Shown here piece after piece: positions 15,944-25,304 of a stretch of 53,050 bases of DNA (position 1 is the first letter of the stretch; every line of letters begins with the position of its first letter). The DNA comes from G020348385 sp964580235 (lineage in GTDB: Bacteria > Acidobacteriota > Aminicenantia > Aminicenantales > Aminicenantaceae). Below the pieces are notes generated by a model. That model saw nothing but the letters and a program-made list of their open reading frames with translations, had not been told where the DNA came from and did not search any database. The position numbers and the translations under genes are program-made. The stretch is taken from assembly GCA_964580235.1 (NCBI GenBank), contig CAZOJY010000008.1, positions 1-53,050 on the forward strand, written 5' to 3'.

Positions 15944-17131
15944 ATGAAAATTCTGATGCTCGCCCCCGAACCTTTTTTCCAACCTCGAGGCACACCAATC
16001 AGCGTGTATTTCCGGCTTAAAGCTCTGTCCGACTTGGGCCATGAAGTAGACCTTGTGACCTACCATCTGGGTGAGGATAAGGATTTTCGCAATCTGAAAA
16101 TTCACAGGACCCCATCTCTTTTTTTTATCAAAAAAATCAAGATCGGCCCATCATTTGGCAAGATTCTCCTGGACCTTTTACTCCTCTGCAAGTCCGTCCT
16201 CCTTGTCATGTCAAAATCCTACGACTTTATATTTACCCACGAGGAAGCTGCGTGGTTTGGAACAACCTTAGCAAAAATAAAAAAAATCCCGCATCTCTAC
16301 GACATGCATTCCAGCCTTCCCCAGCAGCTGGAAAATTTTCGCTTTTCCCGCTCCAAAATCCTCAAGAGAATATTTACAGCCCTGGAGCGATATGTCCTGA
16401 GGAATGCACAAAGCATCATCGTCATTTGCCTGGATTTACTGCAAAAACTTGAAAGGGAAAAGGTTGACCAAAAGGCCACTTTGATCGAAAATTTTATGGA
16501 CTTCACTCAAACAGAATATGCGGAGAATCAAATCAAAGAGGAGAGGTTGAAGTATGCTTCTCCCGAGAAAAAAATCGTCCTGTACGCAGGAAATTTCGAA
16601 TCCTATCAGGGGATTCCTCTTTTTCTCGAGGCCAGCGCGAGGATAACGGAAGCATCAGTCGTTTTTCTCCTGGTCGGAGGAAATCCGGTTCATGTGGAAG
16701 AAATGAAACAAAAAGCCACAGATCTCAAAATCTCGAACAGAGTATTTTTCACCGGACAAGTTCCTGCTGCCAAGGTTCCGCTGTACACCGCGATGGCCGA
16801 TGTATTGGTCTCTCCGAGGACTGCCGGAACAAACACGCCCTTAAAAATCTATTCTTACCTCAAATCAGGAAAGCCGCTGGTTGCCACAAACCTCTGGACT
16901 CATTCACAGGTTCTCGACGAAAAAATATCCGTTCTTGTCGATCCAGATCCAAAAAGTTTTGCTCAAGGCATTCAATTTGCCCTACATGACAAAGAAGCAT
17001 CTAAAAGGGCCCTCGAGGCACAGCACCTGGCAGAAAAAGAATACACATTTGACAATTACAAAAAAAAAATATCCGATGCCCTGGAAAAAGCCGGCCTGGG
17101 CCATAAAATAGAAAGGCATTCTGAATCATGA
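15944..17131 (+). CDS. GT4-family glycosyltransferase
   Basis: The 395-aa protein has the two-domain GT-B layout. The N-terminal part contains FFQPRGTPISVYFRLKAL, typical of GT4 acceptor domains. The C-terminal part contains VLYAGNFESYQG, LLVGG, and the donor site region SPRTAGTNTPLKIYSYLKSGKPLVATNL. It probably adds a sugar to a lipid-linked intermediate at the inner face of the membrane. It starts 18 bases after the GT2 gene, and its stop overlaps the following epimerase start by 4 bases, so the three genes form one unit. Sugar specificity cannot be read from the sequence. Confidence 0.85.
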   Translation: MKILMLAPEPFFQPRGTPISVYFRLKALSDLGHEVDLVTYHLGEDKDFRNLKIHRTPSLFFIKKIKIGPSFGKILLDLLLLCKSVLLVMSKSYDFIFTHEEAAWFGTTLAKIKKIPHLYDMHSSLPQQLENFRFSRSKILKRIFTALERYVLRNAQSIIVICLDLLQKLEREKVDQKATLIENFMDFTQTEYAENQIKEERLKYASPEKKIVLYAGNFESYQGIPLFLEASARITEASVVFLLVGGNPVHVEEMKQKATDLKISNRVFFTGQVPAAKVPLYTAMADVLVSPRTAGTNTPLKIYSYLKSGKPLVATNLWTHSQVLDEKISVLVDPDPKSFAQGIQFALHDKEASKRALEAQHLAEKEYTFDNYKKKISDALEKAGLGHKIERHSES

Positions 17132-18099
17132 AAGCGTTTATCACAGGGGCATCCGGATTTATCGGTTCCCATCTCGTTCAACACCTCCTCCGACATAATT
17201 GGCAGGTCAGTATCCTTCGCCACAAACGGGATTTACCGGGCCATGAAGGGCTCCGGACTTTCCGGGGCGACATCAGAGATCTCTCCTCATTAAAAAATGT
17301 GTTTAAAGGAACAGACATTCTTTTCCATCTGGCAGCGGCCCTCGGGGCTTCTCAGTCCAAAAAAAAAGAGTTTTTCCGGATCAACGCACAGGGCACACAG
17401 AATGTTCTGCAAGCGGCATCCGAGGCAGGCGTCGGAAGAGTGGTTCACTTCAGCTCTGCCGGTGTTCTCGGGTCTGTGAGAGAAAACCGTTCTGTAGAGG
17501 AAGACCATGCGCCAACTCCTCAAGATATTTATGATGAAACAAAACTCGCTGGTGAAAAAATTGCCCTGCGATTCGCCAAAAAAGGAGAAAACATTGTGGT
17601 GATCAGACCCGGATGGGTTTATGGCCCGGGTGACCGTCGCACATTTAAATTGATAAAAGCTATAGCATTGAGAAAATTTTTCCTTGTCACTCGAGGAACA
17701 ACCCGGCAGACGCCTGTATACATCGATGACCTTGTCCAGGGGATTTCACTTTGTGCGAAAAAAGCTAGAGCTGGAGAGATCTACCATCTGGCCGGAAAAG
17801 AAGCTCTAACTGTTAAGGAAATCACGAACGCCATTGCCCAAGCAGCGGGAGTGCCGCTATGCCAATTTCCACTGCCAGTATTTGCCCTGAAAGCAGCAGC
17901 CTGGAAATTGGAAAAAACATTTTCGCTGCTGGGAAAAGAAGCTCCCCTCACAAGGGGGAAACTGGCTTTTTTTATCCATCCCAAACCTCTATCTATCCAG
18001 AAAGCCAGCACTGAGCTGGGATTCGTGCCACAATGGGACTTCAAAATGGGCATCTCAACCACAGTTGCCTGGTACCGGGAGCACGGATGGCTTCTTTAA
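17128..18099 (+). CDS. NAD-dependent epimerase/dehydratase (extended SDR)
   Basis: The 323-aa protein begins with the Rossmann motif TGASGFIGSHL and has the SDR catalytic Tyr135-x3-Lys139 (YDETK) with a Ser in HFSSAG. RPGWVYGPGDRRT and the C-terminal substrate domain match extended SDRs acting on nucleotide sugars or polyprenyl-linked substrates. Its ATG overlaps the GT4 stop (ATGA). It likely supplies or modifies a sugar for the neighbouring glycosyltransferases; 4-epimerase, dehydratase and reductase activities are all possible. Confidence 0.85.
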   Translation: MKAFITGASGFIGSHLVQHLLRHNWQVSILRHKRDLPGHEGLRTFRGDIRDLSSLKNVFKGTDILFHLAAALGASQSKKKEFFRINAQGTQNVLQAASEAGVGRVVHFSSAGVLGSVRENRSVEEDHAPTPQDIYDETKLAGEKIALRFAKKGENIVVIRPGWVYGPGDRRTFKLIKAIALRKFFLVTRGTTRQTPVYIDDLVQGISLCAKKARAGEIYHLAGKEALTVKEITNAIAQAAGVPLCQFPLPVFALKAAAWKLEKTFSLLGKEAPLTRGKLAFFIHPKPLSIQKASTELGFVPQWDFKMGISTTVAWYREHGWLL

Positions 18100-18301
18100 A
18101 GAGGCCTCTTTCAATTATCCCGGCTTATTCACAAACCGAAGGCGCGGTGTGAGCTGTAAATAGTGAATTGGTATCAGCATTTTTTTTGAATTGGCCGGGC
18201 TGGTTGACTTGATGGAGAGGAGCTTATAAGATATTTTTTAGCTCTGATGCCATCTTCATTTTCTTCTGAATGAAAAAGGAGTTTTAAAGATCTGGTGAAA
18301 A
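18100..18301. other. Intergenic gap with one dispersed-repeat copy
   Basis: CGGCTTATTCACAAACCGAAGGC at the start of this gap (from 18121) is a variant of the motif also seen near 14591, 24312 and 45811. No promoter of good quality is seen; GGTG lies just upstream of the next ATG. Confidence 0.45.
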
Positions 18302-19099
18302 ATGGATAAAGAAAAAGTCGGCAGATTTTATGACGTTGTCTGGACAGAATACATTCCGGAATACAAGGCTTCGGCAAAACACTGGGAAATCTTTTTCTCA
18401 CCCGAGGAGGTTGAGGGAAAATCTGTACTGGATGCAGGATGTGGAACGGGCATTTTCAGCATAATCTTCGCCAACAACGGAGCCAGACATGTAACCGGAA
18501 TCGATATCAGTGAAGGGAGCTTGCAAACAGCGCAAAATCTCAAAGAAAAATTCCAGCTGAACAGCACAGATTTTCAGAAACAGGATATGCTTGTGCTCCC
18601 GTTTCCCGACAGAAGCTTCGACATTGTCTGGGCCTGGGGGACGGTGCACCACACTACAAACCCCTTTAAAGCCATCGCCGAACTGATCCGTGTCTTGAAG
18701 CCCTCGGGATCCATTCTGCTGGCTGTGTACAAACGAACCAGGCTCACCTTTATCCATGAAATCATTCGAAAAATCCTGCTCCGGGCCCCAAAAAAAACCT
18801 GGAAAAGCCTCGCGAAAATCATGAGTTTTTTTCTGATGCCTGTGATTTTTCTGTTTAAAAAAAGAGAAAAATCCCGGAAGGGAGAAAAACTGGAAGAACT
18901 GATCATCGACTGGTATTTTGTCCCGATTAGACATTATTATAAACCTGCAGAAATCAGCTCTTTTCTGGAAAATAAGGGATTTGTCGTCGAAAAATTTCTT
19001 CCTGCCTCCGGCCGTTTTGACAGCACATCCAATTTCATAATAAAAGCCAGGAAAGGACCTGGACAGATAAATCCCCATAAACCAACGGATACGGGATGA
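18302..19099 (+). CDS. Class I SAM-dependent methyltransferase
   Basis: The 265-aa protein has motif I VLDAGCGTGIFS (about residues 41-52), the acidic VTGID after it, and the post-motif FDIVWAWGTVHHTTNP with VLKPSG, all typical of Methyltransf_11 enzymes. A basic, partly hydrophobic segment around residues 155-190 may contact the membrane or a lipid-linked substrate. Its position among glycan genes suggests methylation of a sugar or lipid intermediate, but the target is not known. Confidence 0.8.
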   Translation: MDKEKVGRFYDVVWTEYIPEYKASAKHWEIFFSPEEVEGKSVLDAGCGTGIFSIIFANNGARHVTGIDISEGSLQTAQNLKEKFQLNSTDFQKQDMLVLPFPDRSFDIVWAWGTVHHTTNPFKAIAELIRVLKPSGSILLAVYKRTRLTFIHEIIRKILLRAPKKTWKSLAKIMSFFLMPVIFLFKKREKSRKGEKLEELIIDWYFVPIRHYYKPAEISSFLENKGFVVEKFLPASGRFDSTSNFIIKARKGPGQINPHKPTDTG

Positions 19100-19121
19100 C
19101 TCAACATTGTGCGGAAACCAG

Positions 19122-20066
19122 ATGAGTATTCGGCAGTACAAATCCATCTTTCTCTCACTCCTCGTGCTGCTGTTTATCTGCATGTGTGGTAACAAAAAAA
19201 ATTCAGCTCAGGAGAACGCACTCCAAACAAACCTAGCCCCAAAATTCCCGATTTCTGGGTCCATTATTTTTCACTCCAATCTGGACGGGGACAATGAAAT
19301 ATATCTGATAACAAATCATACGATCACCCAGCTAACCCATAACGGCTGGGATGACGAATATCCCGTCTGGTCTCCCGATGGTAAACACATTGCATTCACG
19401 GCCAATCCCGAAGGCCAATACGATATTTTTATGATGGGGACAAGCGGTTCAAACATCACCCGGCTAACAGCCTCAAAAGCACAAGAAAAAGATCCGGCAT
19501 GGTTCCCCGACGGAAAAAGCATCGCCTATTCCAGCGAAATAAAAAAGTTTATCCGAAAACAGTTGACTATTTGGCGTGTCGATATCCAGACAAAAAAAAC
19601 AGAACGAATCATTCCAGGATATAATAAAGGCCACACCATTCCGAATGTTTCTCCCAGCGGAAATCTACTGACTTTCACCGGCAAAAGAACCATTGGATGG
19701 GATTCGGCAATTTACGATATGAAAAAAAATTCGGTGAATTTCTTGGACAACGGGGGAAAAAGCTGTCGGGCCCGCTTTTCGAAGGATGGAACAAAACTGG
19801 TTTACGTATCTTCCAAAGCCGACGGGAAAGGTGATATCTGGATCATGAATTCTGATGGGACGGGAAAAATAAGGCTGACTGAAAGGGATGAAACATACGA
19901 TTATTTTCCCGCCTGGTCTCCGGACAATAAGTTTGTTATTTTCAATTCCTCTTTCCAGCATGACCACAACGGAGATTGGGCTTTGTATATCATCGAGGTC
20001 GAAACCCAGAAAGTGCGGCTTTTGTTCGACTCGCCTGGCAACGATGTCTTTCCGGATTGGCGCTAA
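19122..20066 (+). CDS. Exported TolB-like beta-propeller (PD40 repeats)
   Basis: The protein (about 314 aa) starts with a basic segment and a hydrophobic signal ending in FICMCG. A Cys sits where a lipid could be attached, but the lipobox is poor. The rest is WD40-like PD40 repeats, such as DNEIYLITNHTITQLTHN followed by YPVWSPDGKHIAFT, then DPAWFPDGKSIAYSS and FPAWSPDNKFVIF. This makes it a periplasmic TolB-type propeller without the TolB N-terminal domain. The frame is open to TTG 19107, but ATG 19122 follows GCGGA at suitable spacing. Its job in this locus is unclear. Confidence 0.75.
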   Translation: MSIRQYKSIFLSLLVLLFICMCGNKKNSAQENALQTNLAPKFPISGSIIFHSNLDGDNEIYLITNHTITQLTHNGWDDEYPVWSPDGKHIAFTANPEGQYDIFMMGTSGSNITRLTASKAQEKDPAWFPDGKSIAYSSEIKKFIRKQLTIWRVDIQTKKTERIIPGYNKGHTIPNVSPSGNLLTFTGKRTIGWDSAIYDMKKNSVNFLDNGGKSCRARFSKDGTKLVYVSSKADGKGDIWIMNSDGTGKIRLTERDETYDYFPAWSPDNKFVIFNSSFQHDHNGDWALYIIEVETQKVRLLFDSPGNDVFPDWR

Positions 20067-20165
20067 TTCCTTTGCATCACAGGCCAAAACCTGGTATCTC
20101 CAAACTATTGATAATTTTTGTCAACCAGGCAAGCTGATAAGGAAGTCGTCTGGAGTCGAGCGGAC

Positions 20166-21191
20166 ATGTTAGAAATTGACTTCAAGCGGGCGAGAGGATA
20201 TCATGAATCATCAATGACTATTCTTTCATACTGGCAGCGTCTCATCAGCATTTTTTACCACTACCGCCGAAAATCGATAAATCTTCCATACTGGCCTGTT
20301 CGCTTATGGATGGAGTTGACAAGCCAGTGCAACTACAGATGCATCATGTGTCCCAACAAGGACCTGACCAAATCAGATAAAGGCTACATGGACATGACGC
20401 TGTACAAAAAAATTGTGGATGAGGCCTCTCCATCTGTGTTCGACATCAACCTGGCCCACCGTGGAGAGTCTCTTCTTCACCCCCAGATAATTGAGGCCAT
20501 TGCTTACGCCAAAAAAAAGGGATTCTACACACGCCTGCACACCAATGGATCATTGCTCTCAAAGGAGTTATCGCGGCAAATCATCCAATCAGGGCTGGAT
20601 CGTTTCTCTTTTTCCTTTGACGGATACGAAAAGAAAATATACGAGAAGATCCGTGTCGGGGGGAATTTTGAACAAGCAGTCGCCAACATCGTTCAATTCT
20701 TAAAGATAAAAAAGGAATCCCATTCAAAAAAACCCATCACAGCCCTTGAGGTTATTCATCTTAGCCATCAAGGCATTCCAGAATATTCCACATCAAAAGA
20801 AAGATTCAAGAATCAATTTAAAGACCTGCCTCTAGACAATTTCGTCATGAAAGAAATGCATAACTGGGCAGGCCAAATTAGTGGGGAAAGACGGGGGGAA
20901 AAATACTCGGTTTGCTCCTTCCCATGGAATGCCTTGATCATATGCTGGGATGGCGCGGTTCTTCCCTGCACCCAAGACTTTTTTGGCAAATTCATTGTGG
21001 GAAATGCAAAAGATTCATCCCTGAAAGAAATCTGGAACGGAGAGAGTATGCGATATCTTCGTAAAAAACTCGCTGGTGGAAACATCGAGGAGCTCAAGGC
21101 CTGTTCTAAATGTGATCGGGTGTGGAGAGAAAGGCTTTTTGGTGTTCCCAAAGAATATTTCTGGAAATTCATCACCAAGAGGATGCCTTAA
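20166..21191 (+). CDS. Radical SAM/SPASM-domain enzyme
   Basis: With the ATG at 20166 the product is about 341 aa. CNYRCIMC (Cys55, Cys59, Cys62) binds the radical-SAM [4Fe-4S] cluster. The C-terminal CSFPWNALIICWDGAVLPC, the GNAKDSSLKEIWNG stretch and ACSKC form a SPASM-type auxiliary cluster region. Such enzymes modify peptides, sugars or cofactors. No candidate peptide precursor lies beside it, so a sugar or lipid substrate in glycan synthesis is more likely here. The frame extends upstream to TTG 20118, and a later ATG at 20214 is an alternative start. Confidence 0.8.
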   Translation: MLEIDFKRARGYHESSMTILSYWQRLISIFYHYRRKSINLPYWPVRLWMELTSQCNYRCIMCPNKDLTKSDKGYMDMTLYKKIVDEASPSVFDINLAHRGESLLHPQIIEAIAYAKKKGFYTRLHTNGSLLSKELSRQIIQSGLDRFSFSFDGYEKKIYEKIRVGGNFEQAVANIVQFLKIKKESHSKKPITALEVIHLSHQGIPEYSTSKERFKNQFKDLPLDNFVMKEMHNWAGQISGERRGEKYSVCSFPWNALIICWDGAVLPCTQDFFGKFIVGNAKDSSLKEIWNGESMRYLRKKLAGGNIEELKACSKCDRVWRERLFGVPKEYFWKFITKRMP

Positions 21192-21222
21192 TCCATCAAA
21201 TCGCTCCAAGGAAGTTAAATCA

Positions 21223-22242
21223 ATGTTATCACCGGAAAAAATAAAGGTCGGAATAATAGGATTCGGGAAAAGAGGAATCCTGCACGCCTCAATGGTGAAC
21301 ATTAATCCAAAGGCTGAATGGAAGGCTGCCTGTGAAATAGATAAAAGCCTCCTTACATTTATGAAAAATTTTTACCCGGACATCCCCTTTTTTTCAGATG
21401 CTGAAGAAATGCTTAACAATGTTGGCCTAAACACCATTTTTATCTGCACGCCTGACAGCACCCATCTTCCTCTGGCTCTCCAATTGGTCAAAAAAGACCT
21501 GAACATCTTTGTCGAAAATCCTTTGGCTGAATCCTTTGCTTCATGCAAGCAGATGGTAAATATGACCGCAGAAAGAAAATATATTTTCTCTGTTGGTTAT
21601 TACTCCTCTTTCAAGGTACTTTTTCAGCAGGCTAAAACCTTATTCGAAGGAAACATCCTCAACAAGGTCAAAAGATACAGAGCCTCTCTACAATACACAT
21701 TACCCAGATTCGCAAATCCCAATAGGAAGGTCATCACGAGTACAGCCTCTTCTTTCCTTTACCTGATCTACTGGTTATTTGGGCCAGTGAAGAGTTTGTA
21801 TGCCAAAGCTGCCGGAAGATTCCCCGCTATCGCAAGCGGAGCCTCCTTGATTTTGGATCATTCTTCTGGCTTGATGGGCGTTATTGACATGTCATGGAAC
21901 CGTCCTGGATTTCCTCTCCCGACAGTAAAAATCGCCGCAGAAGCAACAGGAGGGACTTTAGAGATTTCCGATGACAGCCTGAAATTCTATCTTTATAAAA
22001 AAAAGGGAGGATTCGAAAAGGGATGGACCACCATCCATAGAGCCGATATCCCAGCACCATCAAGATTTTTTCTGTGTGAAGAAGGATATTATGAGGCGAA
22101 TAGTTCTTTTCTTAACAGCTGTCGAGAAAAGAAAAAATCCCTTGTCGGTTGGGAAGATGGCCTTGAAATCATGAGAATACTTGAAGCGGCTGAACTCTCG
22201 ATCGATACCAATAGGGCAATTTTTTTGAACGAGGTAAAATAA
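21223..22242 (+). CDS. Gfo/Idh/MocA-family protein with Asn in place of the catalytic Lys
   Basis: The start at 21223 follows AAGGAAG. The 339-aa product has the Rossmann motif VGIIGFGKRG and the family C-terminal alpha/beta domain. In this family the EKP motif supplies a catalytic lysine; here it reads VENPLAES with Asn99 (codon AAT), whereas the paralogue at 23125-24165 keeps VEKPLAES. The two proteins are similar along their length, for instance in IFICTPDSTHLPLA versus IFICTPPFTHFPIA. The protein may bind NAD(P) without normal dehydrogenase activity. It is coupled by one base (TAATG) to the next gene. Confidence 0.82.
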   Translation: MLSPEKIKVGIIGFGKRGILHASMVNINPKAEWKAACEIDKSLLTFMKNFYPDIPFFSDAEEMLNNVGLNTIFICTPDSTHLPLALQLVKKDLNIFVENPLAESFASCKQMVNMTAERKYIFSVGYYSSFKVLFQQAKTLFEGNILNKVKRYRASLQYTLPRFANPNRKVITSTASSFLYLIYWLFGPVKSLYAKAAGRFPAIASGASLILDHSSGLMGVIDMSWNRPGFPLPTVKIAAEATGGTLEISDDSLKFYLYKKKGGFEKGWTTIHRADIPAPSRFFLCEEGYYEANSSFLNSCREKKKSLVGWEDGLEIMRILEAAELSIDTNRAIFLNEVK

Positions 22243-23114
22243 TGGAAAAAATTGGCAGAATTATTTTAGGCTCTAACGCCTTCGAAGGTGTCGGGTATCT
22301 CTCTAGGGCTCAAACGCGACATTATCTTGAATTTTTTAGCAAAAAGGAAAATATCACTCCTATCTTAGAGGCAAGCTTTAATCTGGGAATAAAAAGTTTT
22401 ATGTGTTCCAACAATTCAAACATCCTTTCGGCTTTGGGGGATTTCAAGAACAGATCGGATCTCTCGATACTGACCGTTATTCCAAATGCATACGAATACG
22501 CCCGGGAATCAACCGAAAAAGGAGTTCTAGGGACAATCCTCAGCAAAGCCAAAGAAATAGATATGTACCGCAAGGTTCGAATGGGACTCCGCGCGCTTAA
22601 AAAAATCCAGGGGATTATATCAAAAGACTTGCTTACTCTACTTTCAAATTTGGTGGATTTCGAAATGGCTAGCTTTCATCCTTATAATGTCACAGGAATC
22701 ATTCTCCATGGCCAGGTAACGGACTTAGCTCTTTCATCAAACAACAGGGAAATTTTTGATGTTTATCAGAATATGGTCAGAGAAAGATACAAAGTCCAGC
22801 CTATACTTGCGACTCACAACTTCGGAACTTTGCTCCCAAAACTGATGGAGTGGAAGATCAAAATGCCGATAATGGCTTCGTTCAACAAAAAAGGATTCAT
22901 CATGAAACCTTCCAAGGAGGAATGTGAACATCTGCTGGCAGAATCGGATTATGACATCATCGCAAAAAAAGTTTTAGCCGGAGGAAGGCTTGCCCCTGAG
23001 GAAGCCTTCCCTTATCTATCCGATAAAAAAATCGCTTCGATTGTTTTGGGAGTGGGATCACTATCTGAAGCCTACCACACGCTATCTGTGGCCAAATCGA
23101 CCTTTTTGACCTGA
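22242..23114 (+). CDS. TIM-barrel protein, possibly a degenerate aldo/keto reductase
   Basis: The ATG shares one base with the preceding stop. The 290-aa protein begins IGRIILGSNAFEGVGYL and ends KKIASIVLGVGSLSEAYHTL, resembling the first strand and last strand/helix of aldo/keto reductases. GIILHGQVTDLA could correspond to the LHWP region. The AKR tetrad (Asp, Tyr, Lys, His) is not recognisable: the place of the usual FDTAxxYG reads SFMCSNNSNI. It may be a non-catalytic relative or belong to another TIM-barrel family; confidence in the family is modest. Its partner is also missing a catalytic residue. Confidence 0.5.
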   Translation: MEKIGRIILGSNAFEGVGYLSRAQTRHYLEFFSKKENITPILEASFNLGIKSFMCSNNSNILSALGDFKNRSDLSILTVIPNAYEYARESTEKGVLGTILSKAKEIDMYRKVRMGLRALKKIQGIISKDLLTLLSNLVDFEMASFHPYNVTGIILHGQVTDLALSSNNREIFDVYQNMVRERYKVQPILATHNFGTLLPKLMEWKIKMPIMASFNKKGFIMKPSKEECEHLLAESDYDIIAKKVLAGGRLAPEEAFPYLSDKKIASIVLGVGSLSEAYHTLSVAKSTFLT

Positions 23115-23124
23115 GGCTTCGTCT

Positions 23125-24165
23125 TTAGCTAAGCGAGTCCATTTCAACAGGATGGCTAACTTCTGCAGAAAGATACGCGGCTTCGATGATTCTTTGAACA
23201 TTGAGCCCATCCCCCCAGCTAACATGAGGGCTTGACCTATTCAAACAGCATTCGATGAAATGCTTGTCTTCATCAAAAAATCCCTCACTGCCCAGATCAA
23301 AATGAGAGGTGCTCCCTAAATCAATCTTATGGATGTTTGTCCATCCTTCTCCAAAATCATTCGTGGCTTGAAGGAGATGCAATTTGATATAATCATTCGT
23401 GATTTCCATATACCCCTTCTCCCCTTCCAACACAATCTCGATGGTCGCTAATCTATAGCCTGGTACACTCCAACTTGCATCCAGGACTCCGAACAATCCA
23501 TCTTTATACTCAAATACGATGCTTCCGCAGTCCTCAACATCGGAATAAAAATTCAACGTTCTTGCATAGACTCTCTGTGGCAGACCAAAATACCATGTTG
23601 CCAGATAGATCAAATGGGAGGCGATATCGATAACCACCCCTCCCCCTGATTTTCTTTTCTCATAGAACCATCCTCTTTTTTTACTGAGGACCTGGCTGAA
23701 GTAGACAGAAATATTGAATCTTCCTACCTTTCCCAAAACACCCATTTCCAGCATATCCTTCGCTCTTTTGTATAAAGGGATATGAGCAAGAGTGAATCCC
23801 GTAGCCACAATCACATCTTTTTTCTCCAACAGAGAAGTCATTTTCTTTGCTGAGGAAAGGGACTCGGCCAATGGTTTTTCGACAAAGACATTAAGTTTTC
23901 GGTTGATACATTCTTGAGCTATGGGAAAATGAGTAAAAGGGGGTGTGCAGATAAAAATAGCATCCAAATCAGCCTTTTCAAGCATGCTTTCCAATCGGGA
24001 ATAAAAAGTGACATCCATTCCTGATTTCTGAATATACTTGAACAGTCTTTTGTTCGTGTCATGAACAGATACAAGTTCGGCTTGAGGTATCATATTGATC
24101 AGCGCAGAATGCAGGATTCCCATCTTCCCTAGGCCTATCACGCCAGTCCTAATCTTTTTTTCCAT
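23125..24165 (-). CDS. Gfo/Idh/MocA-family oxidoreductase with intact EKP motif
   Basis: The 346-aa protein has the NAD(P)-binding GVIGLGKMG, the catalytic-Lys motif NVFVEKPLAES, and the C-terminal GGGVVIDIASHLIYLATWYFG with its conserved Asp and His. Such enzymes oxidise or reduce sugars, often nucleotide sugars. It runs opposite to the similar gene at 21223, the two genes converging around the TIM-barrel gene, which points to a duplication with inversion. GAGGGA at good spacing precedes the ATG. Its TIM-barrel neighbour ends 10 bases away. Confidence 0.88.
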   Translation of the reverse strand: MEKKIRTGVIGLGKMGILHSALINMIPQAELVSVHDTNKRLFKYIQKSGMDVTFYSRLESMLEKADLDAIFICTPPFTHFPIAQECINRKLNVFVEKPLAESLSSAKKMTSLLEKKDVIVATGFTLAHIPLYKRAKDMLEMGVLGKVGRFNISVYFSQVLSKKRGWFYEKRKSGGGVVIDIASHLIYLATWYFGLPQRVYARTLNFYSDVEDCGSIVFEYKDGLFGVLDASWSVPGYRLATIEIVLEGEKGYMEITNDYIKLHLLQATNDFGEGWTNIHKIDLGSTSHFDLGSEGFFDEDKHFIECCLNRSSPHVSWGDGLNVQRIIEAAYLSAEVSHPVEMDSLS

Positions 24166-24455
24166 GAGCAGTCCCTCTATTCTACTCGTTTCCTGACAAA
24201 AATTGAACTCCTCGAATCATCCTTATCTTTCCTATGATGATTCACTATCTCCTATATAAGAGGCGTCTCTTCTCTTTCGTGTGGGCAAGTTCAGATGGCA
24301 AAGAAACGCCTGGCCTAGATTATTCGCGAACCGAGGCCAACCCACCTCTCCCCAACATAAAGGTGTATATAAACTCGAAAGAATGGTATTCTTATAGAAT
24401 AAATGACGGCATCGGCATCTTTTACGGATAACGCAGGCTAAGAATCTGACATTTT
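24166..24455. other. Divergent intergenic region with a repeat copy
   Basis: Between the divergent Gfo/Idh and deacetylase genes lies a copy of the dispersed motif at 24312-24338, bounded by GGCCT and AGGCC as a short inverted repeat. A 65-codon plus-strand frame crosses it and is judged non-coding. A TTCAAT-17-TAGAAT pair on the minus strand could serve the Gfo/Idh gene. Confidence 0.4.
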
Positions 24456-25298
24456 ATGACGGAACATAAAATTATTTCCTATACCCTTGATCTTGAACAC
24501 GATTATGCGGGCATCGCTCCTTCTGAAACATATGAATCTTTCTTTCAAACCGGCCTTCTTAACAAATTTGCGGATATTGTGCGGCGTTTTGGACTGAAAA
24601 TCACTGTTTTCGCAACGGGAAAAGTTTTAGACCAGAGGACAGAAATCGTCGAATTCTTCAGAAAGCTGGATGCAGAGATTGAACTCCATGGTTATCACCA
24701 CATCATGTATCATCCAGACTTGACTTTCGAAGTGGAGAAAGGAGTGGAGGCCTACCGCAAATATTTTGGCAGGAATCCGATGGGCTATCGATCGCCTGGA
24801 GGAGTTCTCTCTCCAGTTTTGCTTAGAGCTCTAGCTGCGGAAGGAATTCATTATGATTCCAGCCTTATTCCCTCTTTCAGATGGGGAGTCTACAAAAACT
24901 TGAAAAGCCCGACCCAACCCTTCCAGGATCCTGAAACATCTATTCTTGAAATGCCTGTCGCCATTGTACCTAAGATTCGAATTCCCGTTGCAGCTAGCTA
25001 TATTCGATTGCTCGGATTATCCACATACAAACGGTTGTTCGGACTCTTTGGCACAACATCTCCTCTTATCTACCTTTTTCATCTTGTTGATTTGATCGAA
25101 ACACAGAGGCGAAAACAGCTCTCTCCTTTCTGGCGCTTTATCTATGCAAAAGGCAAAAAAAAAGGGCTTGAAGTCTTCGAGGCCAGTGTGAAATATTTCA
25201 AAAACCTGGGATATAAATCAGAATCTATGGGAAGCCTGTATGAAATATATTCCCAGCGGCCAGAGTTTTCACCTGAAAAAAAACTCCCTCTTGAGTAG
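24456..25298 (+). CDS. Polysaccharide deacetylase (NodB homology, DUF3473-like)
   Basis: The 280-aa protein has the carbohydrate esterase 4 motifs: TLDLEHDY near residues 10-17 (Asp), ELHGYHH with His78 and His82, and GYRSPGG. Such enzymes remove acetyl groups from N-acetylated sugars in exopolysaccharide or wall glycans with a bound metal. No signal peptide is visible, so it may act in the cytoplasm or reach its substrate as part of an export complex. No ribosome-binding sequence is obvious before the ATG. It is followed after 6 bases by the GT39-like gene. Confidence 0.82.
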   Translation: MTEHKIISYTLDLEHDYAGIAPSETYESFFQTGLLNKFADIVRRFGLKITVFATGKVLDQRTEIVEFFRKLDAEIELHGYHHIMYHPDLTFEVEKGVEAYRKYFGRNPMGYRSPGGVLSPVLLRALAAEGIHYDSSLIPSFRWGVYKNLKSPTQPFQDPETSILEMPVAIVPKIRIPVAASYIRLLGLSTYKRLFGLFGTTSPLIYLFHLVDLIETQRRKQLSPFWRFIYAKGKKKGLEVFEASVKYFKNLGYKSESMGSLYEIYSQRPEFSPEKKLPLE

Positions 25299-25304
25299 AA
25301 AAAA

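Noticed and set aside
24234..24431. 65-codon plus-strand frame before the deacetylase gene
   Set aside because: It runs through a dispersed-repeat copy and lacks a ribosome-binding sequence or family resemblance.
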